NCBI GenBank assembly: GCA_023374045.1
Contig: CM041776.1
Span: forward strand, 120,113,000-120,176,999
Length of the DNA stretch: 64,000 bases
Source of the DNA: Limonium bicolor
Taxonomy: Eukaryota; Streptophyta; Magnoliopsida; Caryophyllales; Plumbaginaceae
Direction: 5' to 3'
The notes beneath the pieces were generated by a model. The model made no database searches, was not told where the DNA came from, and saw only the letters and a program-made list of their open reading frames with translations. This document shows, in pieces, positions 1 through 10,677 of this stretch (the first letter of the stretch is position 1; the number at the start of each line of letters is the position of its first letter). Position numbers and translations under genes: made by a program.

Positions 1-1003
1 TTTGTCCTTGCTCCGTGCTAGCTTGAAGGTTGATCTCGGTGATAATGGAGTGGATTGGGTGAAATGGGGCGAAAGTGGAAGTTTTGGTGATTTTTGTGAG
101 GTGTTCGGCTGACTAGGGTCGGACAGGGTCGGACGTGAGATGTCCGGATCTGTCTGGGTCGGACGTGATCCGGACGTGGGTGGAAGGAGCTTGTCCGGGT
201 CCGGACAAGGGTCGGACACGCTAAATCTGGTGATGGATGCGGGGTGTTTTGCGTGGTGAAAGCGAATGGTTACGGGGATTTTGAGCGAGGTTGATGATAA
301 AACTGGGCTGAGATATGGAGGAGATAGAGGAATGAATGGAGATGGAGCGTAAGGTGAGTGAGGAAGTTAGAGAGGGGAAGGACTGTGAAGTCCGTGCGAG
401 TTGGAATGAAGGTAGAAGGGGGGTTTATATAGGGTTAGAAGGGAAACAAAATTAGTGGGAGTTTGGTATGTGGTGAGAAAAATTTGGTTGAGCTTGGAGT
501 CTTCTTCATTAATGCGCCGCTCCCGTTTATTCGCCGCCTGTCTGTTCGATAATTAGCCGAAAGGCTAATTATCGGCGTGGATTTTTATTTTTCAATTCTG
601 TGTGACGTCCGGATCGTGTCCGTTGTGTCCGGATCCGGACGTGACACAGAATTCTAGATCTAAAACGCGAACTCTCGAATCTGGAATTTTAGTCATGTCC
701 GGCTTGCGTCCGGCCCAATCAGATCCGGACAAGAGATGTCCGGCTTTGTGTCCGGCCAAACTGATCCGGACAAGACCAATTTTTTGTCTCTTCTCCTGAT
801 TTGTTCCCCGTTTGTTGTGTTGTAATCCTTATGATGTATAATCTTTATTTCCTGGGTTTTTCCTGCATTTAACATATATAATACATCAATTCTTATCAAA
901 GCATCAATTTTAGGAAAAACACATAATAAGTGGGAAACATTGCCTGAATTGTTACAAATTAGGTATTTAAACCCTAAAAAGCCTATATGTTTCACACTTA
1001 TCA
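1..1003 (-). repeat. 3' LTR of the Athila-like element (partial)
   Basis: This matches 11496-12501 almost base for base and ends CTTATCA, the same terminus as the complete right-hand LTR. About 818 bp of its outer part lie beyond the window. It holds two clusters of GTCCGG/CCGGAC motifs (about 106-224 and 606-770), a perfect 12-bp hairpin at 547-574, and on the minus strand a TATA-like box at 424-433. Confidence 0.93.
547..574. other. Perfect 12-bp hairpin with 4-nt loop in the Athila LTR
   Basis: Arms of 12 bases (CGATAATTAGCC and its complement) enclose a four-base loop, GAAA on the plus strand and TTTC on the element's sense strand. The same hairpin is unchanged in the other LTR at 12043-12070. 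It lies near a GC-rich block containing CGCCGC. A role in the transcript (dimerisation, poly(A) hairpin, stability) is possible but not shown. Confidence 0.85.
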
Positions 1004-1015
1004 ACTTCCTCACAC
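1004..1015 (-). other. Polypurine tract next to the 3' LTR
   Basis: On the minus strand the bases just before the LTR read GTGTGAGGAAGT and follow an AAGCTTAAG context. Athila elements usually carry a purine-rich GTGTGGGGGAGT-like tract at this place, which primes plus-strand DNA synthesis. Its position directly against the LTR start supports the call. Confidence 0.75.
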
Positions 1016-2177
1016 TTAAGCTTTTGCTTGTCCTCAAGCAAAATAGGAATAAGAATATCTCTAAACCTTCAAATAATCTCAAATTTTAAACAAGTGCAGG
1101 GCGAAATCAAACCAAGTGATAAATGAAAGAATAATCTCGCTCTCTGAGGTAGGTTTTCACAAACAGTGAAGCAGGAACAATTTTTGTAAAAGCATAGAGA
1201 AACTAGATTGTAGAAAACAAGTTAACTTAGCTTGGGACTTTCCACCATTTTCATTTCTCTAACCTTTGGATGACAAGAGGTGTGAAGTAATGCCTTATTC
1301 CGCAATACCTTTCAACACCACGTACTCATGATCAAAACAAAAATTAAACTGCAATGAATTCTTTTCTTTCACATGCAAAATATTCTTCTTCCAAGAATTA
1401 TATACAAAACAAACGAAATATTGTGAATTGCAGAGTTTATTCCGTAACCCAGACTTTTCTCTCTATCCATGTAACGGTGTTGGGCCAACTATCCCAGATC
1501 ACGAGACCTTAGGTAGATAGGTGATAAGGCACCCTTAAGACTTAATAACCGGATAGACGAGGCCTGCTATTGTTAGGAAAAAAATTTTGATCAGTGGAGT
1601 ACCTTGCCTTACCCTTTTCATTCCAAACATTCACTTCATTTCCAAAATCCCAAGCTAAAATAATCTGGTTTCCACAATTAGCCAATCTACCAGATTTTTA
1701 GTGAAAAGAGTATTTTTAAATAAAACTATTTTTTACAAACCTCATCAAACAAAAAGATTCCTACGGTTTTTCACTTTGGTTTAACAACACTCGTTGTGCA
1801 CAGGCATTAGAGAAGCAAAAAGCAAGTGTGGCATTAAAGCACAATAGCATGTTTTCAGGAAAGGTCAGAAATACTCCCCCCATAGAGTTTTAAGCTTAGC
1901 AGACATTCGCAAGTGTGTGGTTCCATTTCCCGTACTTATAGCCGGTTGTTTCGCAGTAGAGTGACATGTAAAGTAATCATTTTAGAACGCTGCACTGCTC
2001 AAGAAACAAGAATTTTAGCAATTTAGAATTTAAAATATGCTGAACATATCTAATACCACTACTTGCAGTCCCATGTTTCCGTTAGCTTAACAAACCAAAG
2101 TAAAAATAAGGCAAGAAAAAAGAAACGTACAGAAAAAAAATCAACAAGAAAAGAAAGCAGTAAAAATAGAGTGGCTG
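1016..2177 (-). other. Noncoding 3' internal region of the Athila-like element
   Basis: This AT-rich stretch between the polypurine tract and the env-position ORF has no open frame of note on either strand. It contains a T/C-rich patch and, at its right end (about 2188-2205), the codons for the proline run that ends the ORF. Similar untranslated tails are usual downstream of the env-position ORF in Athila elements. Confidence 0.6.
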
Positions 2178-3539
2178 TCACTGAGGCGGTGGTGGTGGTG
2201 GTGGTGGCTGTGGCGGTCTCGCTCCCAACTGGGCAACGAGCATCTGCATGAGCTGGTAGTTCTGGGCCTGCTGAGTGGATGCATCTGCCATGTACCTAGC
2301 AGCCTCTCTGTGTAAAGCATCACTGCGCTCTAAACGCTCAGCGATGGAGATCTGCTCTGCCTGGAGGGTGCCCTGTGTCTGGCGGATCTCATCTATATGT
2401 CCCTCCATGCGCACCTGGCGCTGCTGGACCTCCCCAACCTGCTGCTGTACAGAACCGAACTGCTGCTCCATACCCCCGAATCTCTGCTCCATCCTCTGCT
2501 GCTGCTGGAGAATGGAGTCCATCATGGTCTGTATCTCTGGGGGAACACTCATCACAGGGACTGTGGGGGGCGCCGTGGTAGCAGTGGCAGGTGTGGAGCT
2601 GGAGCTCGCAGATGTACCCGTAGATCCTAGGCCCGAGCTGCCCTTCACCCAGCTGCCGTCGTCAAGGCGCATGAAGCCCCATCTCCTAAAGGTCGTAAGG
2701 GAGATGGGTGTCTCACCCTCCCTCACATCTATATCAGTGAAGATCTCCTCGGGGAGGGTAGAGACAAGAAGATGATAGATAGTAATAGGGAAGATGGGGG
2801 TAATCTTCTTCTTCTTCGTCCACAGATAAGTGACGACCTTATGCAGCTGCCTAAACATGATGAAAGGGAGGGAGAGCTGATGGGCTGGCTGATGTGGTGA
2901 GGCTAGGAGGTAGTCTAGGAGGACACAATCCTCGTCAGAAGCATCATTCCCAGCCTGAGGCCGGATCTGATGACTGAGGATCTCAGCTAGGGTCCTCTGC
3001 TGAAGGGATGGGAGAATGGCATATGGTAATACAGTCTTGTTCTCCTCACCTCGTCGGCGAGTAGTACTCCCGACCTCTAGTAACCACCTAGACTTACTCT
3101 GCCTAAGTGCATCCTCCGAAAAATCTACATGCCTATCATGGTCGTCTGGGAGGAATAATAGAGCAGAAAAGGTCTCAGGGGTTACCTCCACCTCATAGTG
3201 CTGTACGTATGAAGTAATGCTGTGTGTCGTGTCTGACGCCACAGCATTGGCGTAGAATTCGCGGACCAGCTCTGGGGAGAAAACACCCACGCCCATGCGC
3301 AGGATACTGCTGGCGCCAATACCCTCGAATATGGCAGAAAGCCCGGTCTCAGCTACTGCCTCGTCTGTAATGCGTCTCTCTATGACGAAGGCGCCACCCC
3401 TGTCGTACCAAGCCCTGGTGGTAGCGGATCTGAAACCATCCTCTCGGAGTGGTGACTCGACCGGCTCTGACTCGTCGTCAGGGCGTGGGTTCCTCGAAGA
3501 GGAACCTCTACAGGCAGGACCACCTCTAGTGCGGGCCAT
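2178..3539 (-). CDS. Env-position ORF of the Athila-like element, plant-transposon-protein type
   Basis: This is an intact 453-codon ORF starting MARTRGG. Residues about 60-290 contain the ELVREFYANAV motif and the following TFSALLFLP region, which I recognise from the 'putative plant transposon protein' family common in Athila and Tat elements. Residues about 330-420 are glutamine- and glutamate-rich with heptad-like spacing, probably a coiled coil, and the C-terminus is a proline run. I see no signal peptide and no hydrophobic segment long enough to span a membrane, so despite its env-like position it does not look like a fusion glycoprotein. It is unbroken although gag and RT of the same element are broken. 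The biochemical role is unknown. Confidence 0.8.
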   Translation of the reverse strand: MARTRGGPACRGSSSRNPRPDDESEPVESPLREDGFRSATTRAWYDRGGAFVIERRITDEAVAETGLSAIFEGIGASSILRMGVGVFSPELVREFYANAVASDTTHSITSYVQHYEVEVTPETFSALLFLPDDHDRHVDFSEDALRQSKSRWLLEVGSTTRRRGEENKTVLPYAILPSLQQRTLAEILSHQIRPQAGNDASDEDCVLLDYLLASPHQPAHQLSLPFIMFRQLHKVVTYLWTKKKKITPIFPITIYHLLVSTLPEEIFTDIDVREGETPISLTTFRRWGFMRLDDGSWVKGSSGLGSTGTSASSSSTPATATTAPPTVPVMSVPPEIQTMMDSILQQQQRMEQRFGGMEQQFGSVQQQVGEVQQRQVRMEGHIDEIRQTQGTLQAEQISIAERLERSDALHREAARYMADASTQQAQNYQLMQMLVAQLGARPPQPPPPPPPPQ

Positions 3540-4944
3540 CTATCAGATAAACACAGGTAGTAAGTAACAGAACTACAGTCCACCCAAAACTCGAAACCTA
3601 ATCGAGCAGCATGTTCTATTTGAACATATCATTTCACACAGCTTCTGTACAGAACAAGGCATTAAACATACTAAAACATGAAACAGGGTAAAAATCTCCT
3701 AGAAAACAAACACACAAAATTGCAATGTTTACCCATGTCCGGACCTACGTCCGGGTCACCTTAGCCGGACGCAGTCCGGACGCGACTAGAACCCTAAAAA
3801 AAATTTCGCGGCGAACTGCAGTTCAAATCTTCCCCAAATTTAGACAAATTCAGCAGTCTAAAAATCGCACAGAAAAACTCCACAATGCCACATTTAAACA
3901 CATTCGAAATCAAAAGCACCAAACCTACCTAATCTACTCGTTTTGACGGAAAACGGATGAAATCTCCATAAGATTGAAAAACCTGATGCGGTGTTGGTTT
4001 CTGGACTGGATTCGCGGGGAGGAAAGGGAATGCAGGTGACAGTGGCAGTGCGGTGGTTGGAGCGTCGGTTTGCCGTGTGGGGGTGTTTGGGGGGGGGGGG
4101 GTCGTGGTTTGCCGGCGGTGCCAGCGATGTGTGTTGTGTTTGGGTGGCGGAATGGGGGAGTAGTGATGGTGATTTGTGGGTTGTTGCTGGTTTTTTAACG
4201 TCGGGACGAGGAAGAAGACGACCGTGAAGAAGAAAAGAATAGAAGGAAAAGAAAGGAAACTAAAACGGGGCGCGTTTTAGTCTGTCCGGGTTGAGTCCGG
4301 ATCCGGACAGCTAGGGTTTCATGTGACCGGATTGTGTCCGGCTAAGTTGAGCCGGACACGTTAAAACGCTTTTTTTTTTATATTATAATTAAATAAAAAC
4401 AAAGTCTAAAACACTTTATTCATAAAAAATGAAATATTACCACAAAGAACCACACAAAGAACAAACACACGAAATGCAGAACTTAAATAGCATGAGTGTT
4501 TAAGGACTCCCTGATCCTTGATGAACATTGCCATGATTCTTCCTCACACTTGAGTTCAGTTTAGCATTAGAGTGAATTACCTGAAAGATTAAATCTGCAA
4601 AACCAGAAGAACTCAAGTGGAACCAGATAAAACCATTAGTTATAAAGTAAGAGCCATGGCTCTTTCGGTTTGCACAATAGTGATTAACACTCTGCTAAAT
4701 AAGAACAAAAGAGGAAAATAATTAATCAAACCAAGGAAAGATACAAACCGGTGGGTTGCCTCCCACCAAGCTGCCGGAGTTAAAGTCTCTGGCTAGACTT
4801 TTCAGAGGTCAAGGAGGGCCGCCATAGCAGCTAGCAATAGTTTTCTTCAGTCTGAAGTACCATTGCTGGCGCGGCTTTTTGGATGCTTTGGGAGGCGGTG
4901 CTGCAATACAGATAGAAGAGATAGAATTTATGGAATTGGAGCTT
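3540..4944 (-). other. Spacer between integrase and env-position ORF, with two TCCGGA clusters
   Basis: No protein frame is convincing here. The stretch holds two GTCCGG/CCGGAC clusters (about 3736-3782 and 4284-4359), like those in this element's LTRs, with a G/T-rich patch containing a 12-G run between them at about 4089-4100. Such internal copies could derive from an LTR fragment or from independent amplification of the motif. Confidence 0.6.
4750..4767 (-). other. Conserved GGTGGGAGGCAACCCACC-type palindrome after integrase
   Basis: A six-base stem (GGTGGG with CCCACC) encloses a short loop. I recognise a GGTGGGAGGCAACCCA-like motif as typical of Athila elements between pol and the env-position ORF, which supports the lineage call. 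On the sense strand it is purine-rich and could act as a second polypurine tract or a splice or translation signal; the function is not known. Confidence 0.55.
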
Positions 4945-6354
4945 TCAATTAAGGATATACCTGGTGCAGGAGGCTGAGAAAAGGTATCGCCTAGGTACTT
5001 CTTCAATCGAGCACCATTTACTTTGAATACTTCTCCCTGTCTTATTCTCTAGCTCATAAGCACCATAAGTAGTGATCCCCACAACTTTGAATGGACCTGC
5101 CCAATGTGATTTCAACTTACCAGGAAAGAGGCGCAGCCTGGAATTATAGAGCAACACTAGATCTCCTACTTTGAATTCTCTCTGATGAATCATCTGATCA
5201 TGGATTCTCTTTGTTCGCTCCTTATAAATTTTGGAACTGTCATAGGCTTGCTCTCTGAGTTCCTCGAGTTCAGATAGTTGAAATTTTCTCTTCTCTCCAG
5301 CAGTGTGCATATCAAAATTCAGGGCTTTCAATGCCCAGTAAGCTTTGTGCTCTAATTCGACTGGAAGATGGCAAGCTTTTCCATACACAAGTTTAAAAGG
5401 AGACATACCTATAGGGGTCTTGAAAGCAGTCCGGTATGCCCACAAAGCATCATCTAATTTAACTGACCAATCCTTCCTTGATGCACTTACCGTCTTCTGT
5501 AGGATCCATTTCAGCTCACGATTAGTCACCTCTGCAAGACCATTAGTTTGGGGGTGGTAAGGTAGTGCCACCTTGTGAGTCACCCCATATTTAGTCATTA
5601 AGGAGTCGAATGCTCGGTTGCAGAAGTGGGAGCCACCATCACTGATAATTGCCCTGGGCACCCCGAATCTGGTGAATATGTATTTCTTCAGGAATTTCAC
5701 CACTGTTTTCGAATCAGCATTGTGGCATGGAATAGCTTCTACCCACTTGGAGACATAATCTACAGCTACTAGGATGTATTGGTTTCCATGAGATGAAGGA
5801 AAAGGGCCTGTGAAATCAATGCCCCAAACATCAAAAAGTTCTACCTCAAGAATACCTTTCTGAGGCATCTCATGCTTTCTGGAGATGTTTCCCATCCTCT
5901 GACATGGGTCACAATGGGAACAGAAATGGTGGACATCTTTATGAAGAGTAGGCCAGTAAAATCCACACTCCAATATCTTTGCAGCTGTTCTTGTATAACC
6001 ATGATGGCCACCTGCCTCTTTAGCATGACAGAATTCGATGACACTCTGGATCTCCTTATCTGGAAGACATCGCCTCATCAACCCATCAGCACAGATCCTA
6101 AACAGATATGGATCCTCCCAGATATAATGGCGGGTTTCTGACAAGAATTTCTTCCTCTGATTATAGCTGTAGTCATGAGGAATTAAACCAGTAGCAAGAT
6201 AATTAACCAAGTCAGCATACCATGGTTCATCTACCTTTCCAATTTTGAACACCGTCTCATCAGGGAAGAATTCGTTGATCGGGATTCCATCATCAGGGAT
6301 ATCAAGTCTAGATAGGTGATCAGCAACTCCATTCAGCTTCCCCTTTTTATCCAC
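4945..6354 (-). CDS. Athila-type integrase (C-terminal part of pol)
   Basis: A 469-codon open frame covers the end of RNase H through integrase. The zinc-binding part shows H...H with CSHCDPC (about residues 110-155). The catalytic core has GIDFTGPF (first Asp), SDGGSHF (second Asp) and [10 protein letters not shown] (Glu), so the DDE triad is complete. The C-terminal part has the [23 protein letters not shown] motif, the GPF-type module. There is no chromodomain, as expected for Athila. The first ATG is internal to pol, so it is probably made as part of a Gag-Pol polyprotein. The upstream pol frame is broken, so the product is probably not made. Confidence 0.9.
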   Translation of the reverse strand: MDKKGKLNGVADHLSRLDIPDDGIPINEFFPDETVFKIGKVDEPWYADLVNYLATGLIPHDYSYNQRKKFLSETRHYIWEDPYLFRICADGLMRRCLPDKEIQSVIEFCHAKEAGGHHGYTRTAAKILECGFYWPTLHKDVHHFCSHCDPCQRMGNISRKHEMPQKGILEVELFDVWGIDFTGPFPSSHGNQYILVAVDYVSKWVEAIPCHNADSKTVVKFLKKYIFTRFGVPRAIISDGGSHFCNRAFDSLMTKYGVTHKVALPYHPQTNGLAEVTNRELKWILQKTVSASRKDWSVKLDDALWAYRTAFKTPIGMSPFKLVYGKACHLPVELEHKAYWALKALNFDMHTAGEKRKFQLSELEELREQAYDSSKIYKERTKRIHDQMIHQREFKVGDLVLLYNSRLRLFPGKLKSHWAGPFKVVGITTYGAYELENKTGRSIQSKWCSIEEVPRRYLFSASCTRYILN

Positions 6355-6579
6355 AACTTCTAAATTGAATTCTTGGAGAAGTAGGATCCACCTCAGAAGT
6401 CTTGGTTTCGATTCATTTTTCTGAAAAAGGTACTTGAGGGCTGAATGATCTGTGTACTATTACCTTGCTGCAAGCAGATATGGTCGAAACTTGTCCAGAG
6501 CAAACACCACAGCTAGCAACTCCTTCTCTGTAGTAGTATAATTTTTTCTGTGCATCAATTAAGGTCTTGCTAGCATAAG

Positions 6580-7030
6580 TGATTACCCTCACATCTTATC
6601 TTTCTTCTGACATAATGCGGCGCCAACAGCATAGTCACTCGCATCCGTCATGATCTCAAATGGTTCAGACCAATCCGGTGGGACCACAATAGGTGCTGAA
6701 CAGAGCTTCTCTTTGATAGTCTGAAATGCTGTCAAGCACTCCTCTGTAAACTGAAATTTGATGTCCTTCTGAAGCAAGGTCTGACAGGGGTTTAGCAATT
6801 TTTGAAAAGTCCTGTATAAACCTCCTGTAAAACCCTGCATGACCAAGAAAAGATCTTACATCTTTAACTGAATTTGGTGGGGGCAGTTTTTCTATTACCT
6901 CTATCTTTGCCTTGTCCACCTGGAGGCCTTCTTTTGACACCTTATGCCCAAGCACAATTCCTTCTTGTACCATGAAGTGGCACTTCTCCCAATTCAGCAC
7001 AAGGTTAGTGTCCTCACAGCGAGCCAAAAT
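6580..7030 (-). pseudogene. RNase H region of Athila-like pol, broken
   Basis: Two overlapping minus-strand frames carry the RT connection (YRRFIQDFSKIAKPL) and the start of RNase H (DASDYAVGAALCQKK), which contains the first catalytic Asp. The frame changes between about 6800 and 6850. Further RNase H sequence up to 6480 lies in short frames. In an active element this domain degrades the RNA of the RNA-DNA hybrid. Confidence 0.85.
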
Positions 7031-7035
7031 CTGGT

Positions 7036-7783
7036 CTAATTGCTCCAGACAAACATCAAGCTTTGTCCATAGACAGAGAAGTCGTCCATGAACACTTCAA
7101 TACTTTTCTCAATAAATTCATTAAAATAGCCATCATACATCTCTGAAATGTGGCTGGAGCATTGCAGAGACCAAAGGCATCCTCCTGTAAGCAAAAGTAC
7201 CATAAGGACAGGTGAAGGTAGTCTTCTCCTGATCTTCTGGTGCAATGGGAATCTGGAAATAACCGCTGTACCCATCAAGGAAGCAGTAGAACTCTTTCCC
7301 TGCTAACCGCTCCAACATTTGATCAATAAATGGTAGTGGGAAATGGTCCTTCCTTGTGGCCTCATTCAAGCGCCGGTAATCGATGCACATCCTCCAACCT
7401 GTGGTTTGCCTCTGGGGTACCAATTCACCTTTCTCATTTGGCACTGCAACTATCCCCCCTTTCTTTGGAACAACCTGGACTGGAGATACCCACTGGCTGT
7501 CAGAAATAGGGTAGATAATACCTGCATCAAGAAGCTTTAGTACCTCGGCCTTGACCACCTCCTTTAGATTTGGATTCAACCTTCTCTGAGGCTGTCTCAC
7601 TGCCTTGTAATTTTCCTTCATATGAATCCGGTGTGTGCAGAAACCTGGATTAATCCCCTTGATGTCAGCAACTGTCCATCCCATGGCACTCTTGTGTTTC
7701 TTTAGCACCTCCAGAAGTCTAGATTCCTGCAAAATAGACAAAGATGCAGAGATAATAACAGGCAGGGTGTTACCCTCTGCCAA
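7036..7783 (-). pseudogene. Reverse transcriptase of Athila-like pol, frameshifted
   Basis: The region contains WRMCIDYRRLNEATRKDHFPLPFIDQ and LDGYSGYFQIPIAPEDQEKTTF, the fingers and palm motifs of Athila RTs. After a frame change near 7180-7280 it continues with FNEFIEKSIEVFMDDFSVYG, which holds the catalytic MDD box. No single ORF spans the domain, so the copy is not active as it stands. The break is a one-base event near the MPFGLCNAP-equivalent segment. Confidence 0.9.
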
Positions 7784-8477
7784 GAAAACATATTTGAGAT
7801 GGAGGGGAGAGATTTAAGTTCCAAGGTAGGAGGCTTCTCTATTGAAGGTATGGGTCTTTGGATGGATCGTTCCAACTTTTCTACAGGAGGAGAGGAGGAA
7901 CGAAAGTATGATTTCCCGTGATTCAGCTGCTGGACGACCGAGGCCATCTCAAGACTGTCTTTGTCATCCTCAATGGATCGACTTATTACCTGTTCTAAAG
8001 TATCAGAAAACTTAAACAACGAATCAAAAGAATCAGTACTCCTATAGGTGTAGTCATCATCAAGATCATAAGAATTATCAAGTAAATCAGCAGAGAAAAC
8101 AGCTTGAGAAGAAGTGTTTTTCCGCATAATCTTATTTATATCAAAGCTTAATTCTTCATCATGGAATTTCAAGGTAATCTTCCCCTTGTCAACATCAATA
8201 ACAGTCTTTGCAGTTCTGAGGAAAGGCCTACCTAGAATCAGAGGTACCTCAACATCTTCATCCATGTCAAGGATCACAAAATCAGCGGGGAAGAAAACTT
8301 ACCCACACTAACAACTACATTTTCAACCATACCTCTGGGTGTGATCGATGATCTATCAGCCAACTGGAGTCTGAAATGAATGGGAACGAGCTCACCTGCA
8401 TGAAGCTTTTTAAACATGGTGTATGGCATCAGGTTGATGCTCGCTCCTAGATCGCAGAGACCGTATCCGCAATCCAT
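7784..8477 (-). pseudogene. Aspartic protease region of Athila-like pol, frameshifted
   Basis: The protease signature DLGASINLMPYTMF lies just inside the ORF ending at 8477, followed after a frame change near 8275 by VPLILGRPFLRTAKTVIDVDKGKITLKF. DLGAS in place of DTGAS or DSGAS is usual in Athila. The stretch from about 8100 down to 7784 is a poorly conserved linker to RT. Confidence 0.85.
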
Positions 8478-10489
8478 GTCTCCAATTGAACAGGGATGAT
8501 GGGCTGACCAGGATCACCACGCTTTGGAGGCAGCATCTGTCGGAGAGCTGCTGAACAAGTTTCGGTCAGCTGGATGGTGTCCTTCTCTTTATATTTCCTC
8601 TTATTCGAAATCAGATCCTTTACAAATTTAGCATAATTCGGCATCTGCTTAATCGCATCAATAAGAGGGATATTAATAGTCAGCTTTCTAAAAACATCTA
8701 AAAATCTTCCAAATTGCTCATCGAGCTCTCGCTCTTTGAGTCGGTTTGGAAATGGAAGTTCCTTTGCAGATATTTTCCCTTTTTATTTTTAACAGCAGTA
8801 GAAAGAGAGGAAGAAGGAATAGGAGCCTGGGTCTCCTCAGAAACTACCTCAGGAGGGGCGGGATGCCCTGATGGTGCACCGGCGGTATTAGAAAGAGGCT
8901 CGGTCTCTTCATCAGTACGGCTTCCTGCCACTTGGTCTTTTAAATTCCTCCCACTTCTCAGGGTAACTGCTGCTGCTTCAGAATCCTCGCAGTCTTCGTC
9001 TGAGACCGACACTGCCTTCAACTGCTCTTTTGGATTGGTTTCTGGTTGGGAAGGCAATGATCCAGAAGGTCTCTGCTGCATGAGGAATTGAGTCAACTGA
9101 CTCATTGTTCCTTGCATCTCCACCATGGCGTTCTCTAGTTTCTGGTTGATTACCGCTTGCTGTTCTTGAGAAGCCATCAGCTTATCCACCATCTCCTTTA
9201 AATTTGCATTGTTTGAGCTCAAAGATGGTTGCTGAGCTTGAGGTTGCTGTGGCCGGAATTGATTATATTGAGGCCTTGAAAACCGGGTGGTCCCCCCTGA
9301 TTCGTCCTCTGAGGCTGCAATTGATGTGAATTAAGTGCATTGTTAGGATTTCCATACCTCAGATTTTGGTGCTGATTCTGCACCCAGGGTTGCCTGTTGT
9401 TGAACTGGCCTATTACATTGGCCTCCTCGGTTTGCCTCATCTCGGCTACTTGTGGGCAGTCCTCATAGTCGTGTGCATCCCCACATTGAGAGCAGCAAGC
9501 TTCGTTTGTAGAGATTTTCTTGGCGGATTGCCTGGTGGTTGGCCCCATGGTGAGCTGTTCGAGCATCTTCGCCATGCTTCCCATCGTGGTCCTCATCTGT
9601 GCTTGCTCAGCGGCTAGCTGTTCCATCATTGGGTCTGGAGCTCGGAAGAACTCTGACCTATTGAAATACTCGTCCTCCACTGCTGCTCCATTGACGAAGC
9701 TCCTCACAGTAGGACTCCATAGCTGCCATGAACTCCTCCCCACTTTTTGCTAGCAGGTTTCCTCCTATGCCGGATCTTATCTCGCCTCTGTGTTCGTCTT
9801 TCAACCCCTGGAAGAATCCCTGAGCTAGTGAATGATGTCCTGACCATGATGAGGGCACTGTCGGAGTACTCCTTGAGTACTTAATCGGTCCCACGCCTCA
9901 CAGACTGTCTCATTACCCTTCTGTTTGAATGCCATCAGGTCGGCAATCATTTGTCGTGTCCGGGAGATGGGAATGTACTTCTCGTAGAATTTGTCCATCA
10001 TCTGCTCCCAGGTGGTAATGATGCCTGGCGGTAGTCTGTGGAACCATTTCGAGGCTTCTCCTGACAAGCTGTGCTGGAACAGGCTCAATCTGGCGTACTC
10101 CTCCAATCCTTGAGATAACCAAGAGAGTCCAAGTGTACAAGAAGCGATGTACATGGTCCAATGTATCTGATGGGTCTGCACCTGAAAAAGTACCTGCAGG
10201 TGATTTTTCTAACTGCATTGGATTGGTGAGAAGGTTTTACCTTTTGCCAATCGGCTATGAGTTCTGCAGTTAGATTGGGTAGAACCACTGGCCCTCGTCT
10301 TGGTGTGGCTGGTGGTCTGTTTATCCTTCCCATTGTATACTGAGTCACTGCACCTCCTCCAATTTGGTCATGATTTGCCGCCATGTTGAAGTCAAGCTGC
10401 CTTCTTGCTCTCAGAGCTTGGAGGTAGACTCTTTCGATTTCAGGATCGAAGTTTGTGTCTGGGGGACCAGTTGAGCGCGTTCTGCGCAT
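8478..10489 (-). pseudogene. Athila-like gag, broken into several frames
   Basis: Gag starts MRRTRSTGPPD at 10489 and continues through at least four frames. The frame at 9825-10181 carries the Retrotrans_gag motif (ARLSLFQHSLSGEASKWF, then TWEQMMDKFYEKY). The frame at 9219-9743 has the nucleocapsid knuckle CSQCGDAHDYEDC and a Q/N-rich tail. The last part (8698-9222) is acidic and charged and leads into protease. In an active copy it would form the virus-like particle and package RNA. Several breaks are single-base length changes, which could be real decay or assembly error. Confidence 0.88.
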
Positions 10490-10656
10490 CCACTAGGTGC
10501 TTATAACAGCCGGGAAAAGGAACAAAATGAGTGAGTTTTAAAGTAATGAAAATGGCACACAAAATAAATTAAAATATATTACAAAACAATGATTATAAAC
10601 AGTGTGTTGTGATAGAGTAACAATTAACCAAGGCTAGGGACTAGACAAAAGTCAAG
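10490..10656 (-). other. Leader between PBS and gag
   Basis: This short untranslated segment separates the PBS from the gag start at 10489. It is AT-rich with no open frame and is the expected site of packaging signals. Confidence 0.6.
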
Positions 10657-10674
10657 TCCCCGGCAACGGCGCCA
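10657..10674 (-). other. Primer-binding site, tRNA-Asp type
   Basis: On the minus strand the site reads TGGCGCCGTTGCCGGGGA. Its complement equals the CCA-bearing 3' end of plant tRNA-Asp(GUC), an 18-base match. It lies three bases from the 5' LTR. tRNA-Asp priming is usual for Athila elements. Confidence 0.92.
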
Positions 10675-10677
10675 TTT

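Noticed and set aside
2275..2775. 166-codon plus-strand ORF with many cysteines
   Set aside because: It is the antisense shadow of the env-position ORF at 2178-3539.
10657..10674. tRNA-Asp-like sequence as a tRNA gene (also at 24067-24084)
   Set aside because: Only the 18-base 3' end matches, next to an LTR, so these are primer-binding sites.
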